Below are positions 24,406 through 34,323 of a stretch of DNA of 64,000 nucleotides, one piece after another. The translations under genes were made by a program, and so were the position numbers. Position 1 is the stretch's first letter, and each line of letters begins with the position of its first letter. The notes beneath the pieces are model-generated. The model saw only the letters and a program-made list of their open reading frames with translations, did no database searches and was not told the origin of the DNA. Origin of the DNA: Sulfolobus sp. A20 (GTDB lineage: Archaea; Thermoproteota; Thermoprotei_A; Sulfolobales; Sulfolobaceae); NCBI RefSeq assembly GCF_001719125.1, contig NZ_CP017006.1, positions 62,001-126,000 of the forward strand. The letters run 5' to 3'.

Positions 24406-25167
24406 TTATCTCTTTATCTTAAGAATGTCATCTAACTTTACTCTAATAGGTGTTTTGACATTTAACGTCCATACTTCACTTCCAGCACAATCGGCACAGT
24501 AGAACTTCTCCTCTTTAATTACACCTTTACTCTCTAACGTCATTTCCCCACAGCCTTCACATTTTTTCCACTTAGTTGAAACTTCTTGAGTATTGAGGTA
24601 CTCTACTGTCAACTCCTTAGCATCAAACAATTCCTCATCTCTTGGCTGTAACAGTTCAAATGAAGCTTTATTCATAAGATCTCTGAATCTATTAAGCTCC
24701 TCGCGTGTGGCTTTCTCCCTCTTTATCATTATCTTTTCAAATAATTTTAAAAATTCTGGATCGTTAGCCGTTTTTATAATTGTGTGTGGATCTACTTTTA
24801 ATGAGACTCTTACAGCCTTACTGGTATTCCTATCAATTAATGTTAGAACGTGCTTGCCAGTGTCCCTATAAATTAGACCTCCATTACCTAATGTTGTACC
24901 TGCAACCATTTGGACTCCATCGGCGAAGCAAGTATTAGTTTCTACAATTGCAATTAATCTTTTCGTCAAGTGTTGACCAACTCCTTGAACGTTCTCTGTA
25001 ATTGAATTTAATTTCTTAGTGGCATATAGCGCAGCTCTCACACCCAGTGAAAGACCTATGCAGAAGTGACCATGAAGAACTGCGGACTTTATCAGTAAAT
25101 CTTGAAGATTATTTTCTCTAATATCTTCCTCTATCTCCTTCCTAGGATTGAACCTTAATTCTTCCAT
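24406..25167 (-). CDS. FmdE-family protein with C-terminal zinc ribbon
   Basis: 253 residues. The N-terminal domain has HGHFCIGLSLGVRAAL and ETNTCFADGVQMVAGTTLGNGG, characteristic of the FmdE (formylmethanofuran dehydrogenase subunit E-like) family, with conserved Cys/His for a metal or iron-sulphur site. The C-terminus carries a zinc ribbon (CEGCGEM...FYCADC). Sulfolobales do not make methane, and FmdE homologues outside methanogens are associated with molybdenum/tungsten or other metalloenzymes, without a settled function. A single-gene unit between the HxlR regulator and a membrane protein. Confidence 0.8.
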   Translation of the reverse strand: MEELRFNPRKEIEEDIRENNLQDLLIKSAVLHGHFCIGLSLGVRAALYATKKLNSITENVQGVGQHLTKRLIAIVETNTCFADGVQMVAGTTLGNGGLIYRDTGKHVLTLIDRNTSKAVRVSLKVDPHTIIKTANDPEFLKLFEKIMIKREKATREELNRFRDLMNKASFELLQPRDEELFDAKELTVEYLNTQEVSTKWKKCEGCGEMTLESKGVIKEEKFYCADCAGSEVWTLNVKTPIRVKLDDILKIKR

Positions 25168-25255
25168 ATAAGTTATTATGTTATTCAGTACTATAAAAAC
25201 TTTTTCTTCTAAATTAACTTGTAATCATTTTATTAAAAACAAAAAATTAAAAAAA

Positions 25256-26224
25256 TTAGATTTGTACCTTTGTTTTTAAGGTGTAAAATATTATGTTTCC
25301 TATATTCACTAATCCTCCCGCTACTACACTTGCTATTGATAATAATCCAATTCCTTGAGTTAGATTTACTAGCCATGAAGGAGGCGTCCAACTTGATATC
25401 CACGTTCCAATACCGTTAGTTACCAGAGATAATACTATTCCAGCAGAGAACAGATACATTCCTAAAATAGCATTCTTCTCGTTAAAGCCTACGTTTAATT
25501 TACTAACTACCAAATATATTAACCCAAAGGCTTGGAAAAGAGAATAATATGCTAATGTGAAGACCATAGTTCCACCAGGCCAATACAACATGCTAATTAT
25601 ACCATAGGAGATGGGAACCATTGACATAGGAACCATTGATGATTGTAAAAAGAGATTCCATACTTCTGCAGCTAACATTATCGGTAAAGTCAATAACATT
25701 AAAAATGGACCAAAGAAAAAGATATATTTAAACCATATAGGAAACTTTACATTGCTTTTAAATCCCAAATATACTAAGTATATTGATGAGAATAGTAACC
25801 CAATACCTGCTATTAAAAATCCAATGAACCCAACTTCAGCCATTCCAACATTAGTGGGTGGAGTTCCCATCATTCCTCCCATCGAGGAAGAAGATGGTCC
25901 TAAATACCACATGAAGGCTGTAGTTCCTACCATACCCAATAATATTCCGACGTTAACTAACGCTAAGGGAACCAACAATGTCCTAAATTTAACGTTAACC
26001 TTAAGATAATATAATCCTAGAAGGGTTAGAAATATTGCTAGCTCTGCTGCAATACTAAAACCTAATCCTTGATATGAACCTGGAGAAAAATTGTATGAAA
26101 GGGGACCTTTCGGAAATAATCCTAGGACAGGGTTAGTAGCTATATAGATTATAGACCAAATCAATACGCTTGTCCCGAAAGCTAATATACCATTTATACT
26201 CTCCTTGTTACTCATTTTTATCAC
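25256..26224 (-). CDS. Polytopic membrane protein with Met-rich loops
   Basis: 322 residues, about eight to nine membrane helices. Loops contain SSSSMGGMMGTPP and SMVPMSMVPISYG, so methionine is again enriched near the membrane surface. There are no histidine pairs of the kind expected for haem-copper oxidase, and no transporter motif. It is similar in style to the 183-residue protein at 23285-23836. The start is ambiguous (MIKM or the Met four codons later). Confidence 0.5.
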   Translation of the reverse strand: MIKMSNKESINGILAFGTSVLIWSIIYIATNPVLGLFPKGPLSYNFSPGSYQGLGFSIAAELAIFLTLLGLYYLKVNVKFRTLLVPLALVNVGILLGMVGTTAFMWYLGPSSSSMGGMMGTPPTNVGMAEVGFIGFLIAGIGLLFSSIYLVYLGFKSNVKFPIWFKYIFFFGPFLMLLTLPIMLAAEVWNLFLQSSMVPMSMVPISYGIISMLYWPGGTMVFTLAYYSLFQAFGLIYLVVSKLNVGFNEKNAILGMYLFSAGIVLSLVTNGIGTWISSWTPPSWLVNLTQGIGLLSIASVVAGGLVNIGNIIFYTLKTKVQI

Positions 26225-26306
26225 TTCTTTTTGATACTAGGTTTTCTTAATTATACTAACTATTTTCAGAGTTAATAAGTTTTTCTCTGAATATCTCAAA
26301 TGTTTC

Positions 26307-27023
26307 CTATCTAAACTTATTATCATTAAGTAATCCATTAGCTAAAGTCCTTACATAAAGATCATCGTAGCCCCTAAGTTCTTCAATCTTACCTCTTGCT
26401 ATTATCTTCCCCTTCCTCATAACAAAAACTGTATCAACACATGACATGTCAAGAACATTATGAGATATTATTATTGATATTGCAGAATTATTTGAGCATA
26501 TTAAATCAAGAACTTCTCTCCTATTCATAGAATCTACCATGGATGTAGGTTCATCATAAATAATGACCTTTGGATTTATTAGCATAGATCTTAAAATGTT
26601 AATTCTCTGCCTTTCTCCACCGGAAAGTTCATATATTCTTCTATTAAGTAATTCAGTGATTCCAAACCTATTCACATAATAGTTAAACATTTCATCGTTA
26701 ACGTGAATCTTTAATATTTTAACTCCCTCTAATATGGTATCTATGACCTTAGCTTCTGGATCCAACGAAGTATAGGGATCTTGCAAAACTAACTGTATTA
26801 GCCTACCTCTCTCTTTTCTGCTTATCTTAAAGATATCTCTACCATCAATAAGCACGTAACCGCTTACAGGTTTAATAAGCCCTGCCATAACTTTGGCTAA
26901 CGTACTTTTACCATTTCCCGATTCACCTAATATTCCAATTACTTTAGATCCTTCAATCAGAAAATTTATTTCAGTCATAAAAAGGGGTAATATAAGTTTC
27001 CTTAACTCAAGAGTTAGTGCCAT
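26307..27023 (-). CDS. ABC transporter ATPase, oligopeptide OppF/DppF type
   Basis: 238 residues with Walker A GESGNGKST (about residues 33-41), Q-loop VLQDPYTSLDPE, signature LSGGERQR and Walker B VIIYDEPTS. QDPYTSLDP is typical of the dipeptide/oligopeptide subfamily. The gene faces away from the oligopeptide transporter at 29049-33266, which contains only one ATPase; this protein is the probable second ATPase needed to complete the OppD/OppF pair. A divergent promoter region of about 290 bases separates it from the surface protein gene. Confidence 0.85.
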   Translation of the reverse strand: MALTLELRKLILPLFMTEINFLIEGSKVIGILGESGNGKSTLAKVMAGLIKPVSGYVLIDGRDIFKISRKERGRLIQLVLQDPYTSLDPEAKVIDTILEGVKILKIHVNDEMFNYYVNRFGITELLNRRIYELSGGERQRINILRSMLINPKVIIYDEPTSMVDSMNRREVLDLICSNNSAISIIISHNVLDMSCVDTVFVMRKGKIIARGKIEELRGYDDLYVRTLANGLLNDNKFR

Positions 27024-27313
27024 TATATAAATTAAGTGAACTTGAATGAATAAAAATTTTAACTAGTTTTTATTCGCTACGTCCGAATTAGTGACGTTTC
27101 AAGGATAAAGATTGTAATAGGGAAATTGTTTTCAACTATTAGTATTTAGTTTTCTGGTACATAATGCGGGCATGTTATTTATTAATGACTAAACCAATTT
27201 TGATGATCTTAAATTCTATATTTTATGCAATTTATATTATAGAGATAAAAATGAGATTAATTAAAGGCTTATATGGAAAAGATTTATAATGTTTAAGATG
27301 ATGTAATTAGGCG

Positions 27314-28966
27314 ATGAGAAACGTCTCATGGTTCCTCATAGGTTTTCTAGTTCTTAGCCTACCTTTTTTAGTAATATCGTCGGCAACTTCAGCATCATCA
27401 CCCACGATGCATGTATTATATGAAAGATACGGAAGCATATATCACGTCACCTCCTCTCCATTGCTACAAACTGTTGAATATACTGTAAGTGCAGTTACCT
27501 ATAACGCTACAGTTACAAATGAGACCGGAAGTACCGTGATAACCTATAATAAAACTACATATTTATTAACGTTCTCGAATGTGGTAAAGAACTTCACCGG
27601 TGAAATTGATGCAACTGTAATGTCTAATATGTCATTAGACGTTAAGACTAATATACCAAATTTGATAAGAGTATTAGTTAACTCTTCTGGAGAATTATCA
27701 CTTGTCTGGGCTGGAATTAACGCAAGTGAAATAAATACGTTTGCTTATGTTAATGGAACTGGATACTTACTATTACAGTTTGCAAATGGGTCTTCCATAA
27801 CTACGATTACAATACCTATAAAAGTAAACGAGACCGTAAGTGAAAAAGTGAGTTTAACATTAGAGGAAGTTAATCAAGAACAAGTGAAAACGATAGTTAC
27901 TGGCAAGAGTGTTGTACAATTTAACGTTCCGAGAAGATACACACCAATATTCTTTAATACAGAATTCAATGGAACTTACTCTAATTCAACCAGCCATGGA
28001 TACATAGCTACAATGGCTTACTTTAATGGCTCTCTTACCCCAGCCCTAGTATGGAAAGGTGAAGGGATAGCATTAGGAGGGTTTTTAAGAGGGCAAATGG
28101 AATTTAACTTTGAGACAATAGAATTCTATGGAGTTAATGGTACGGTTTTAGGTTACGTACATGAGTCGACTGCTAACTCTACTGTAATGTTAACATTAGG
28201 AAAGATATCAGTTTCATCTTTCGGTTATTTCAGCGAAGTTAAAATTATTACTATAAATGGCGTTAAGCCGATTAAAGCTGAATTCGTTGCTCACACTTAC
28301 ATTAATGGTTTACCAGTGGTTATAGCTGGAAACTCTAGTGGGAATATAACGTCAACCGCTAACGTAATGTTATCCCATAAGGTTGTAGTAAACTCTACAC
28401 TAGGAGTTTTAGCATATCTAAACATTAACAGCACCGTAAAAGTGGTTGTTGTTACTCAAACTAATAGTAGTTATAACGTAACTTTAGTAAAGCCGGAAAA
28501 AATAGTTATGGCAAACATTACTGTAAACGGAAAGACGTATCTCTCGCAAGAAGTTTATGTTAACGCTACTAGTCAAAATATTGTATTTAACGTTAGTGTA
28601 ATTAATAACTTAACACTAGTAGGAGTATATAAATTGGTTAATGGACATTTAGCCAGGCTAAATGGTTCAAATTACTTTATGCTTAACGGAAAAATAATAG
28701 TCTATGACGATCCAGCTAGTGAATATTACATAGCTTACTCTACCCCGCAACAGACTATTACATCCACGACCTCAAGTAGCGTGATCTCTGTAACAACTTC
28801 CACGGCAACAACGTCATCTATGCCTACTACTTCTTCATCATCTATGATCAGTACTTCAACTACAATAACTAAACCAACGTCTAGTTTCATCCTACCTATC
28901 GCCATAGCAATAATTATTATAATAGTAATAGTTGTTGGATTAATTTTAGTTAGGAGAAGAAGTTAA
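27314..28966 (+). CDS. Large secreted, C-terminally anchored surface glycoprotein
   Basis: 550 residues: a signal peptide (about 1-25), a beta-rich extracellular body with many NxS/T sequons, a Ser/Thr-rich stalk (TSSSVISVTTSTATTSS) and a C-terminal membrane helix followed by RRRS. The C-terminal domain (YFMLNGKIIVYDDPASEYYI) is closely similar to the end of the protein at 61909-63417, so the two are paralogues. It is encoded just upstream of an oligopeptide-binding protein and may assist in nutrient capture, but no catalytic motif was recognised. Confidence 0.7.
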   Translation: MRNVSWFLIGFLVLSLPFLVISSATSASSPTMHVLYERYGSIYHVTSSPLLQTVEYTVSAVTYNATVTNETGSTVITYNKTTYLLTFSNVVKNFTGEIDATVMSNMSLDVKTNIPNLIRVLVNSSGELSLVWAGINASEINTFAYVNGTGYLLLQFANGSSITTITIPIKVNETVSEKVSLTLEEVNQEQVKTIVTGKSVVQFNVPRRYTPIFFNTEFNGTYSNSTSHGYIATMAYFNGSLTPALVWKGEGIALGGFLRGQMEFNFETIEFYGVNGTVLGYVHESTANSTVMLTLGKISVSSFGYFSEVKIITINGVKPIKAEFVAHTYINGLPVVIAGNSSGNITSTANVMLSHKVVVNSTLGVLAYLNINSTVKVVVVTQTNSSYNVTLVKPEKIVMANITVNGKTYLSQEVYVNATSQNIVFNVSVINNLTLVGVYKLVNGHLARLNGSNYFMLNGKIIVYDDPASEYYIAYSTPQQTITSTTSSSVISVTTSTATTSSMPTTSSSSMISTSTTITKPTSSFILPIAIAIIIIIVIVVGLILVRRRS

Positions 28967-29048
28967 TCTTTTAAAAAGTCATTTTTTCTTCATTTCATTA
29001 CCAAAAGTTTATTAGGTATCCTTTAATATACTTAGTTAAGTGGGTTAA

Positions 29049-30803
29049 ATGAATTTTAGACGTAAATATGAGGTGAAAAAGGTAATTCCTAGGTTACTGT
29101 TGTTATCTCTCCTAATAATGTCCATGATGATAACACCATTTATTCTGAGATCAGAAACAATTCAAACGTATACTATTCAAACGTATACTATAGCTTGGTC
29201 TGATGTTGGTTACCCACAACCATTTACTCTATACCCTTTTGGTCCATTCTATACCGTAACTGCCCTTATTTTCGATACATTAGCGTGGTATGGTCCAAAT
29301 GGAATAATTCCTTGGTTAGCTGAAAATTTTACACAAATAAATTCCACAACGTGGCTAATTACTTTACGTAAAGGCGTAGATTTCACTAATGGTATGCCAG
29401 TTACTGCTGAGGACGTAGTTTTCTCTTATAACTATACTAAATATGTTGACACTCATATAGGATATATATGGTATGCATCATATATAATATACGTAAAACA
29501 GATTCAAGCTATAAACAATTATACAGTTCTGTTAACATTAAATAGATCGATTCCAGCTGATCTGGTCGAAAAGAACTTGTTTGCATCTATATTCATAGTA
29601 CCAGAAAGTATATGGAAGAACGTAACGGATCCGACGCATTTTACCTCACCTCAAGCTTTCATAGGATCTGGTCCATTCGAGCTTGAAAGCTACCAACCCG
29701 GTGTAGGGTATACATTTGTAGCTAATCCTAACTATTTCATGGGTAAACCTGTCGTCAACACTCTAAAAATACTAGTGGTGTCTTCGTCACAATTACCTAA
29801 TATGTTGTTAAAAGGGGAAGTCGACGCAGGGAGTTTCGATAATTATTTTGATATAATCCCATTCTTGAATAACTCGCAATTTGGAATAGTAGCATATTCA
29901 CCTGGTCTAGAGTATACTTTAGAATTTAATTTGCTTAGATATCCATTCAATATAACAGAGTTTAGGCAAGCACTAGTATATGCAATAAATCTAACTGCAA
30001 TATATGACGCACTGGGAGGAGAAAAGGCTGGCTATATGGGTGGACCATTCGTAGTAGCACCTAACACACCATATTTTAATCCTAATTTATATCATTATTA
30101 TAACTACAGTCCTCAAAAGGCTTTAGAAATACTGCAAGACTTAGGCTTTAAATACGTTAATGGTCAATTATTATCTCCCCAAGGACAGCCAGTTTCATTC
30201 ACTCTCATAATTCCATCAGATGATACGATAGCACAGACAATTGCAAGTTATATAAAGAATTTCATGTCTAATATTGGCATTAGCATCACTATTAAGTCAG
30301 TACCTAGTAATTTAAGAACTCAATATATGGCATCGGGAGATTTCGATATGATGATAAATATTTTCGGGGGTGCTTTAGTACCCTATGCTTTAGCCTATTT
30401 CGTAAAGGGGAGTGTACAGTATATTCCAGGCTTTAATAACGCTACAATTAAACAGATTTTAAATCAAGCCCAATTCGTAAATCTTAGTGAGAGAATAGTT
30501 CTAATGAACGAATTTAATAAATATTTTGCACAATTAGTCCCAGAAATATCAATATACTTCCCATATTTCTTCTGGGTCTATAATAAGCAAGCAGGAATAA
30601 CTAATTGGTTCTTTAACCCTGATTATGAGTCTGGACCACCATGGATTCTAAATAAAATAGTATTCCTACCCATGATGCCACAAACATCAATGCCTAGTAT
30701 GACTAGTACTGCGACAAGTAATCTAACAATTACTTACGTGTTAGTAGGCATAGTAATAATGGTAGCAGTGGTAGTCTTCGTCGTAATGAGGTTAAGGAGA
30801 TGA
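29049..30803 (+). CDS. Oligopeptide-type (SBP family 5) solute-binding protein
   Basis: 584 residues. After an N-terminal hydrophobic signal (about 14-33) the protein follows the SBP_bac_5 family: WLAENFTQINSTTW, LRKGVDFTNGMPVTAEDVVF and FRQALVYAINLTAI, which is standard. The C-terminus has a Ser/Thr linker and a membrane helix ending RLRR, the usual crenarchaeal way of anchoring these proteins. A 15-base direct repeat just after the signal encodes IQTYT twice. Substrates in Sulfolobales can be peptides or oligosaccharides; the sequence does not decide. First gene of the transporter operon. Confidence 0.88.
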   Translation: MNFRRKYEVKKVIPRLLLLSLLIMSMMITPFILRSETIQTYTIQTYTIAWSDVGYPQPFTLYPFGPFYTVTALIFDTLAWYGPNGIIPWLAENFTQINSTTWLITLRKGVDFTNGMPVTAEDVVFSYNYTKYVDTHIGYIWYASYIIYVKQIQAINNYTVLLTLNRSIPADLVEKNLFASIFIVPESIWKNVTDPTHFTSPQAFIGSGPFELESYQPGVGYTFVANPNYFMGKPVVNTLKILVVSSSQLPNMLLKGEVDAGSFDNYFDIIPFLNNSQFGIVAYSPGLEYTLEFNLLRYPFNITEFRQALVYAINLTAIYDALGGEKAGYMGGPFVVAPNTPYFNPNLYHYYNYSPQKALEILQDLGFKYVNGQLLSPQGQPVSFTLIIPSDDTIAQTIASYIKNFMSNIGISITIKSVPSNLRTQYMASGDFDMMINIFGGALVPYALAYFVKGSVQYIPGFNNATIKQILNQAQFVNLSERIVLMNEFNKYFAQLVPEISIYFPYFFWVYNKQAGITNWFFNPDYESGPPWILNKIVFLPMMPQTSMPSMTSTATSNLTITYVLVGIVIMVAVVVFVVMRLRR

Positions 30804-31690
30804 TGAAGGAAAAGTACATAAGGTATATAGCTAGAGCAATAGTTAGTGTAATTTTACTAGTAATTTTAGATTACGTTTTAGCTAGAAAGTCAACATCATT
30901 TTATACACTAATATCGCTATTATCACAAAATGGGTATAGTTTAACACAAGGAGAGATTAGAAGCTTAGAGATGCTATATGGCTATAATTCAAATCTTTTC
31001 TATTCAGTTTCAAATTATTTAATCAGTTTTTTTACAGGAAATTGGGGCTATTCTATCTTCTATGGAAGACCCGTGATAAGCTTAGTGTTAGGGGCACTTA
31101 TTAGATCATTAATACTCATAGCGGGCAGTTTAGGAATATCAATTCCCTTAATTCTATTGATAACGTACCTTTCAATTAAGTATCTAGGCAGTTTTCAAGA
31201 TAATTTTTTGAACACAATTTTGATCATACTTTATTCAATCCCCGAAGTAGTAATTGCTACTTTACTTTTCATATTATTACCTCCTAATATAATCTCTCCC
31301 ATGCTCACATTAGCGGTGATTGAATTGACGTTCTTATATATGTTCGTTAGAAGGAATTTAACCCAACTACTAGTAGAGCATTACAACATGATTGAGTTCT
31401 TCGTCTCTCTGGGTCTTGATGGAAGAATAATAAGTAAGGAAATACTTAGACTTACAGTACCATTATTGTTAGTGGCTATAACTTATTCCATTTCTACATC
31501 AATTCCTGCCCTAATTTTTGTCGAAACTGTATTTAATTACCCCGGTATAGGATACATGATGGTTCAAGCTATTAATAATTCAGATTATCCCTTAGCGTCT
31601 GGATGTTTTATATTATTTAGTATAATTTCAATTATTTTAAATTTAATAGCTGATGTTACTAATAGTAAGGTAGATTGGAGGGTGAAGTAA
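30800..31690 (+). CDS. ABC transporter permease, DppB type
   Basis: 296 residues, six membrane helices. The N-terminal helix, the periplasmic loop and the EAA-like motif (EFFVSLGLDGRIISKEIL) followed by PALIFVETVFNYPGIGYMM are characteristic of the DppB/OppB subfamily. The ATG overlaps the stop of the binding-protein gene by 4 bases, and the stop overlaps the start of the second permease by one base. Confidence 0.88.
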   Translation: MMKEKYIRYIARAIVSVILLVILDYVLARKSTSFYTLISLLSQNGYSLTQGEIRSLEMLYGYNSNLFYSVSNYLISFFTGNWGYSIFYGRPVISLVLGALIRSLILIAGSLGISIPLILLITYLSIKYLGSFQDNFLNTILIILYSIPEVVIATLLFILLPPNIISPMLTLAVIELTFLYMFVRRNLTQLLVEHYNMIEFFVSLGLDGRIISKEILRLTVPLLLVAITYSISTSIPALIFVETVFNYPGIGYMMVQAINNSDYPLASGCFILFSIISIILNLIADVTNSKVDWRVK

Positions 31691-32508
31691 TGAGGATAAG
31701 AAAAATGTTTGTAGGAGTATCAATAATAATATCGTTTGTTATAGTTTACATTATAAGCCTATTTATGAAACTATCTCCCACTGCCCAGCCGTATTTACCT
31801 CCCTCGCCTCAATATCTTCTAGGTACTACGTGGAGTGGGGAAAGTATGCTAGTATATGACCTAAGAGCATCTGGCGTATCATTAATGTTTGCAATTCTAG
31901 CTCCACTCTTCTCAACATTAATAGGCTTAGGATTATTAATGAGTATTTTTAACTCGTTTATCGATAATGCGGTAAATGAGATAACGATATTCTTTATCTC
32001 AATACCTAAGTATCCACTATTTCTAATATTATCCTTTGTACTCCCACCAAATAATTATGTCACACTAGGAGTAATGGTACTCGTACTGTGGACTCTGCCT
32101 GTAAGAATATTAAGACCAATATTTAAACAGCATTTAAATAGTAACTACGTCATCTCATACTTTATGCTAGGTGCTAATAATCTTTATATTTTAAGAAAGA
32201 TAATTAGAAAAAATATTAATATAATATTTTCCCAATTCTGCACTAATGCTATAGTTGCAATTTCGATGCAAGCAGGATTAGCTTTTTTAGGAATTGGAAA
32301 TGTTAGTGTTCCTAGTTGGGGATATTTAATAAGAGTTGCAATCGATACTCCTAGAGTAATATACACGAATGCATGGATCTGGTGGATTTTACCACCTTTA
32401 GCTTTCCTCATTCTTTTAGACATGTCATTTTTATTGATAATCTTAGACCTTGAGAGAAATTATAATATATCTACACTATCAGCTAAGCTATTGAGAGCCT
32501 TTTGGTGA
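31690..32508 (+). CDS. ABC transporter permease, DppC type
   Basis: I place the start at ATG 31690, preceded by GGAGGGTGA at a good distance, rather than at the TTG 15 bases upstream. The 272-residue protein has the DppC/OppC pattern: LLGTTWSGESMLVYDLRASGV after the first helix, an EAA-type loop (SYFMLGANNLYILRKII), and GLAFLGIGNVSVPSWGYLI near the C-terminus. It forms the membrane channel with the DppB-type protein. Confidence 0.88.
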   Translation: MRIRKMFVGVSIIISFVIVYIISLFMKLSPTAQPYLPPSPQYLLGTTWSGESMLVYDLRASGVSLMFAILAPLFSTLIGLGLLMSIFNSFIDNAVNEITIFFISIPKYPLFLILSFVLPPNNYVTLGVMVLVLWTLPVRILRPIFKQHLNSNYVISYFMLGANNLYILRKIIRKNINIIFSQFCTNAIVAISMQAGLAFLGIGNVSVPSWGYLIRVAIDTPRVIYTNAWIWWILPPLAFLILLDMSFLLIILDLERNYNISTLSAKLLRAFW

Positions 32509-33266
32509 TATACTTGCCGATTATTTTAGATAATTTAAATGTATATTATGATAGCCTTCACGTAATTAAAGGAGTGAGTTTTAACTTAGATGATTCAATA
32601 GCCATATTGGGTCCATCAGGCAGTGGGAAGACTACAATAGGTAAGGCTATATTAAAGATATTACCTCCAATTTCTAGAGTCAGTGGAAAGATATTCATTG
32701 ATGACGTAAACGTAATAGAATCGGATATAAAACATCTGAGATGGAAAGTGATCTCCTATATTCCTCAAGGTGGATCATATACATATCTAAACCCCGTAAG
32801 GAAAATAACTGATCATATAAAATTGATATGTAGAGCTAATAATATTAGCGTAAATGTGGACGAATTAAAATATTTAATGGATAATTTAGGTCTTAGTCAA
32901 GACCTCTTAAATAGGTATCCTTATCAGCTTTCTGGAGGAGAAATACAGAGAATACTGATTTTAATAGCGTTATTACCTAAACCTAAATATATTATTGCAG
33001 ATGAGCCTACGTCTTCACTTGACGTAATATCTCAATTAAGAGTATTAAGAGTTTTAAATGAATATAAGAAAAAATTTAACTCACGAATACTTCTCATAAC
33101 GCACGATTTATTGGTAGCGTACAAGATGAGCAAAGAGGTAATTATAATAAGCCAAGGTAAGATAGTAGAGAGTGGTAATATCAATGAAATAATTGAAAAT
33201 CCCAAGAATAAATTAACTAAAAAGATAGTAGAGGGTTCAATGATTAAGAGAAGAGATCAGTTATGA
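32505..33266 (+). CDS. ABC transporter ATPase, DppD/OppD type
   Basis: About 253 residues; the start may be GTG 32505 or TTG 32502, both overlapping the permease stop. Walker A is GPSGSGKTT (about residues 38-46), Q-loop SYIPQGGSYTYLNP, signature QLSGGEIQR and Walker B YIIADEPTSSLD, followed by the H-loop ITHDL. Last gene of the transporter operon; its 3' end overlaps the convergent gene by 23 bases. The complementary ATPase is probably the divergent gene at 26307-27023. Confidence 0.88.
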   Translation: MIYLPIILDNLNVYYDSLHVIKGVSFNLDDSIAILGPSGSGKTTIGKAILKILPPISRVSGKIFIDDVNVIESDIKHLRWKVISYIPQGGSYTYLNPVRKITDHIKLICRANNISVNVDELKYLMDNLGLSQDLLNRYPYQLSGGEIQRILILIALLPKPKYIIADEPTSSLDVISQLRVLRVLNEYKKKFNSRILLITHDLLVAYKMSKEVIIISQGKIVESGNINEIIENPKNKLTKKIVEGSMIKRRDQL

Positions 33267-34323
33267 ATTTCTCAAATTTTGAATTACTTGAGAGAAAAGC
33301 GCTGATCAATTCGTCATCCTTCATTCCCGTATTATATAACTGATCTATAAACAGCCTTAAAATGGTAGCAGGTAATAGCTTAAGCTTGGTAGACAGTTTT
33401 CTAGTCATAGATAATGCTGGAAGAGTTAAGTAACCATATTTTGTCTCATTACCACAGATAACACACCTCCTTACCTTATGTCTAAGAGGTATGGTGGTAA
33501 GTAAATTGATATGACCTTTAGAGCATTTCAAACCTAAGCCTATCGCATTTTTCTTCTTAACTTCTCTATCAATTTCGATTAGTTTACCCTTAATATCCAA
33601 TACTTCCCTCAGTTGATTTATATCCATACAATAATACTCCAGATATGATTTACCTATCACTAGTAAGTCACACATCTCATGAGCGTTAATAGTATCGAAG
33701 AAATTCTTCAAGTAGATGGCACAGTAATCATCAGAGAGGGAACAATACGGAATGTTACACTCCACTTCTTTTACGTTATTATTTATTATTGTATTTATTA
33801 GAATTTTACCTATCTTCTCTTCACCTTTTTTAAATGTAAAAATATAATAATTTATACTTGATGGTAATAAATTCAGAAGTTCATCGGGCATTCTTAATCT
33901 CAAAACCTCGTCATTATATATATCCTTGTTTACTAAATCAGCATAGGAAATGATACAAGGACATTTATTACTGAATTTATAAACGCTATTTCCTAAACCA
34001 CTAACTCCCACTAAAACATACTTAACCTTACTATTTATCTTGTCACCTAACTTAACTAGAGGTAATTTAGCTAACTCAGTTTTATCCCACCATCTGATTT
34101 GTACAGCACCCTTGACATTACTTAAATTTAATTCGTTAGAGATTATCATTTGATTATTTTCTAGTTTTATTGGGACAACATAATCTATAATTTTAACATT
34201 ATAACCGAGGCTATTCAGCTCCTCACCTAAGCTTATTGCGCTAGTAGTCTTATATTTACCTAAAAACAAAATTGAAAGATCATCATCAACTATAAGACCA
34301 CTAGCGTTTATTAGAAAGTCCAC
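33244..34323 (-). CDS. Uncharacterised zinc-ribbon protein at the end of the cooC operon
   Basis: 359 residues with an N-terminal alpha/beta domain and a cysteine-rich C-terminal part: LKCSKGHINLL and RRCVICGNE form a possible C-x2-GH...C-x2-C zinc site, and ten or so further cysteines are spread over residues 120-235 (KCPCIIS, CNIPYC, DDYC, EMCD, EYYC). I do not recognise the family. It overlaps the TrmO-like gene by 23 bases at its start, so it is the last member of the leftward operon led by the CooC-type ATPase. A metal-linked role for hydrogenase cluster B is possible but unproven. Confidence 0.55.
   Translation of the reverse strand: MDFLINASGLIVDDDLSILFLGKYKTTSAISLGEELNSLGYNVKIIDYVVPIKLENNQMIISNELNLSNVKGAVQIRWWDKTELAKLPLVKLGDKINSKVKYVLVGVSGLGNSVYKFSNKCPCIISYADLVNKDIYNDEVLRLRMPDELLNLLPSSINYYIFTFKKGEEKIGKILINTIINNNVKEVECNIPYCSLSDDYCAIYLKNFFDTINAHEMCDLLVIGKSYLEYYCMDINQLREVLDIKGKLIEIDREVKKKNAIGLGLKCSKGHINLLTTIPLRHKVRRCVICGNETKYGYLTLPALSMTRKLSTKLKLLPATILRLFIDQLYNTGMKDDELISAFLSSNSKFEKFITDLFS

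Noticed and set aside
27314-28966. Thermopsin-type acid protease
   Set aside because: Size, secretion and Ser/Thr-rich end would fit, but I see none of the catalytic motifs, and the paralogue at 61909-63417 lacks them too.
29149-29195. Short tandem repeat in the binding-protein gene
   Set aside because: A 15-base unit present twice, encoding IQTYT twice just after the signal. It looks like a small slippage duplication with no separate function.
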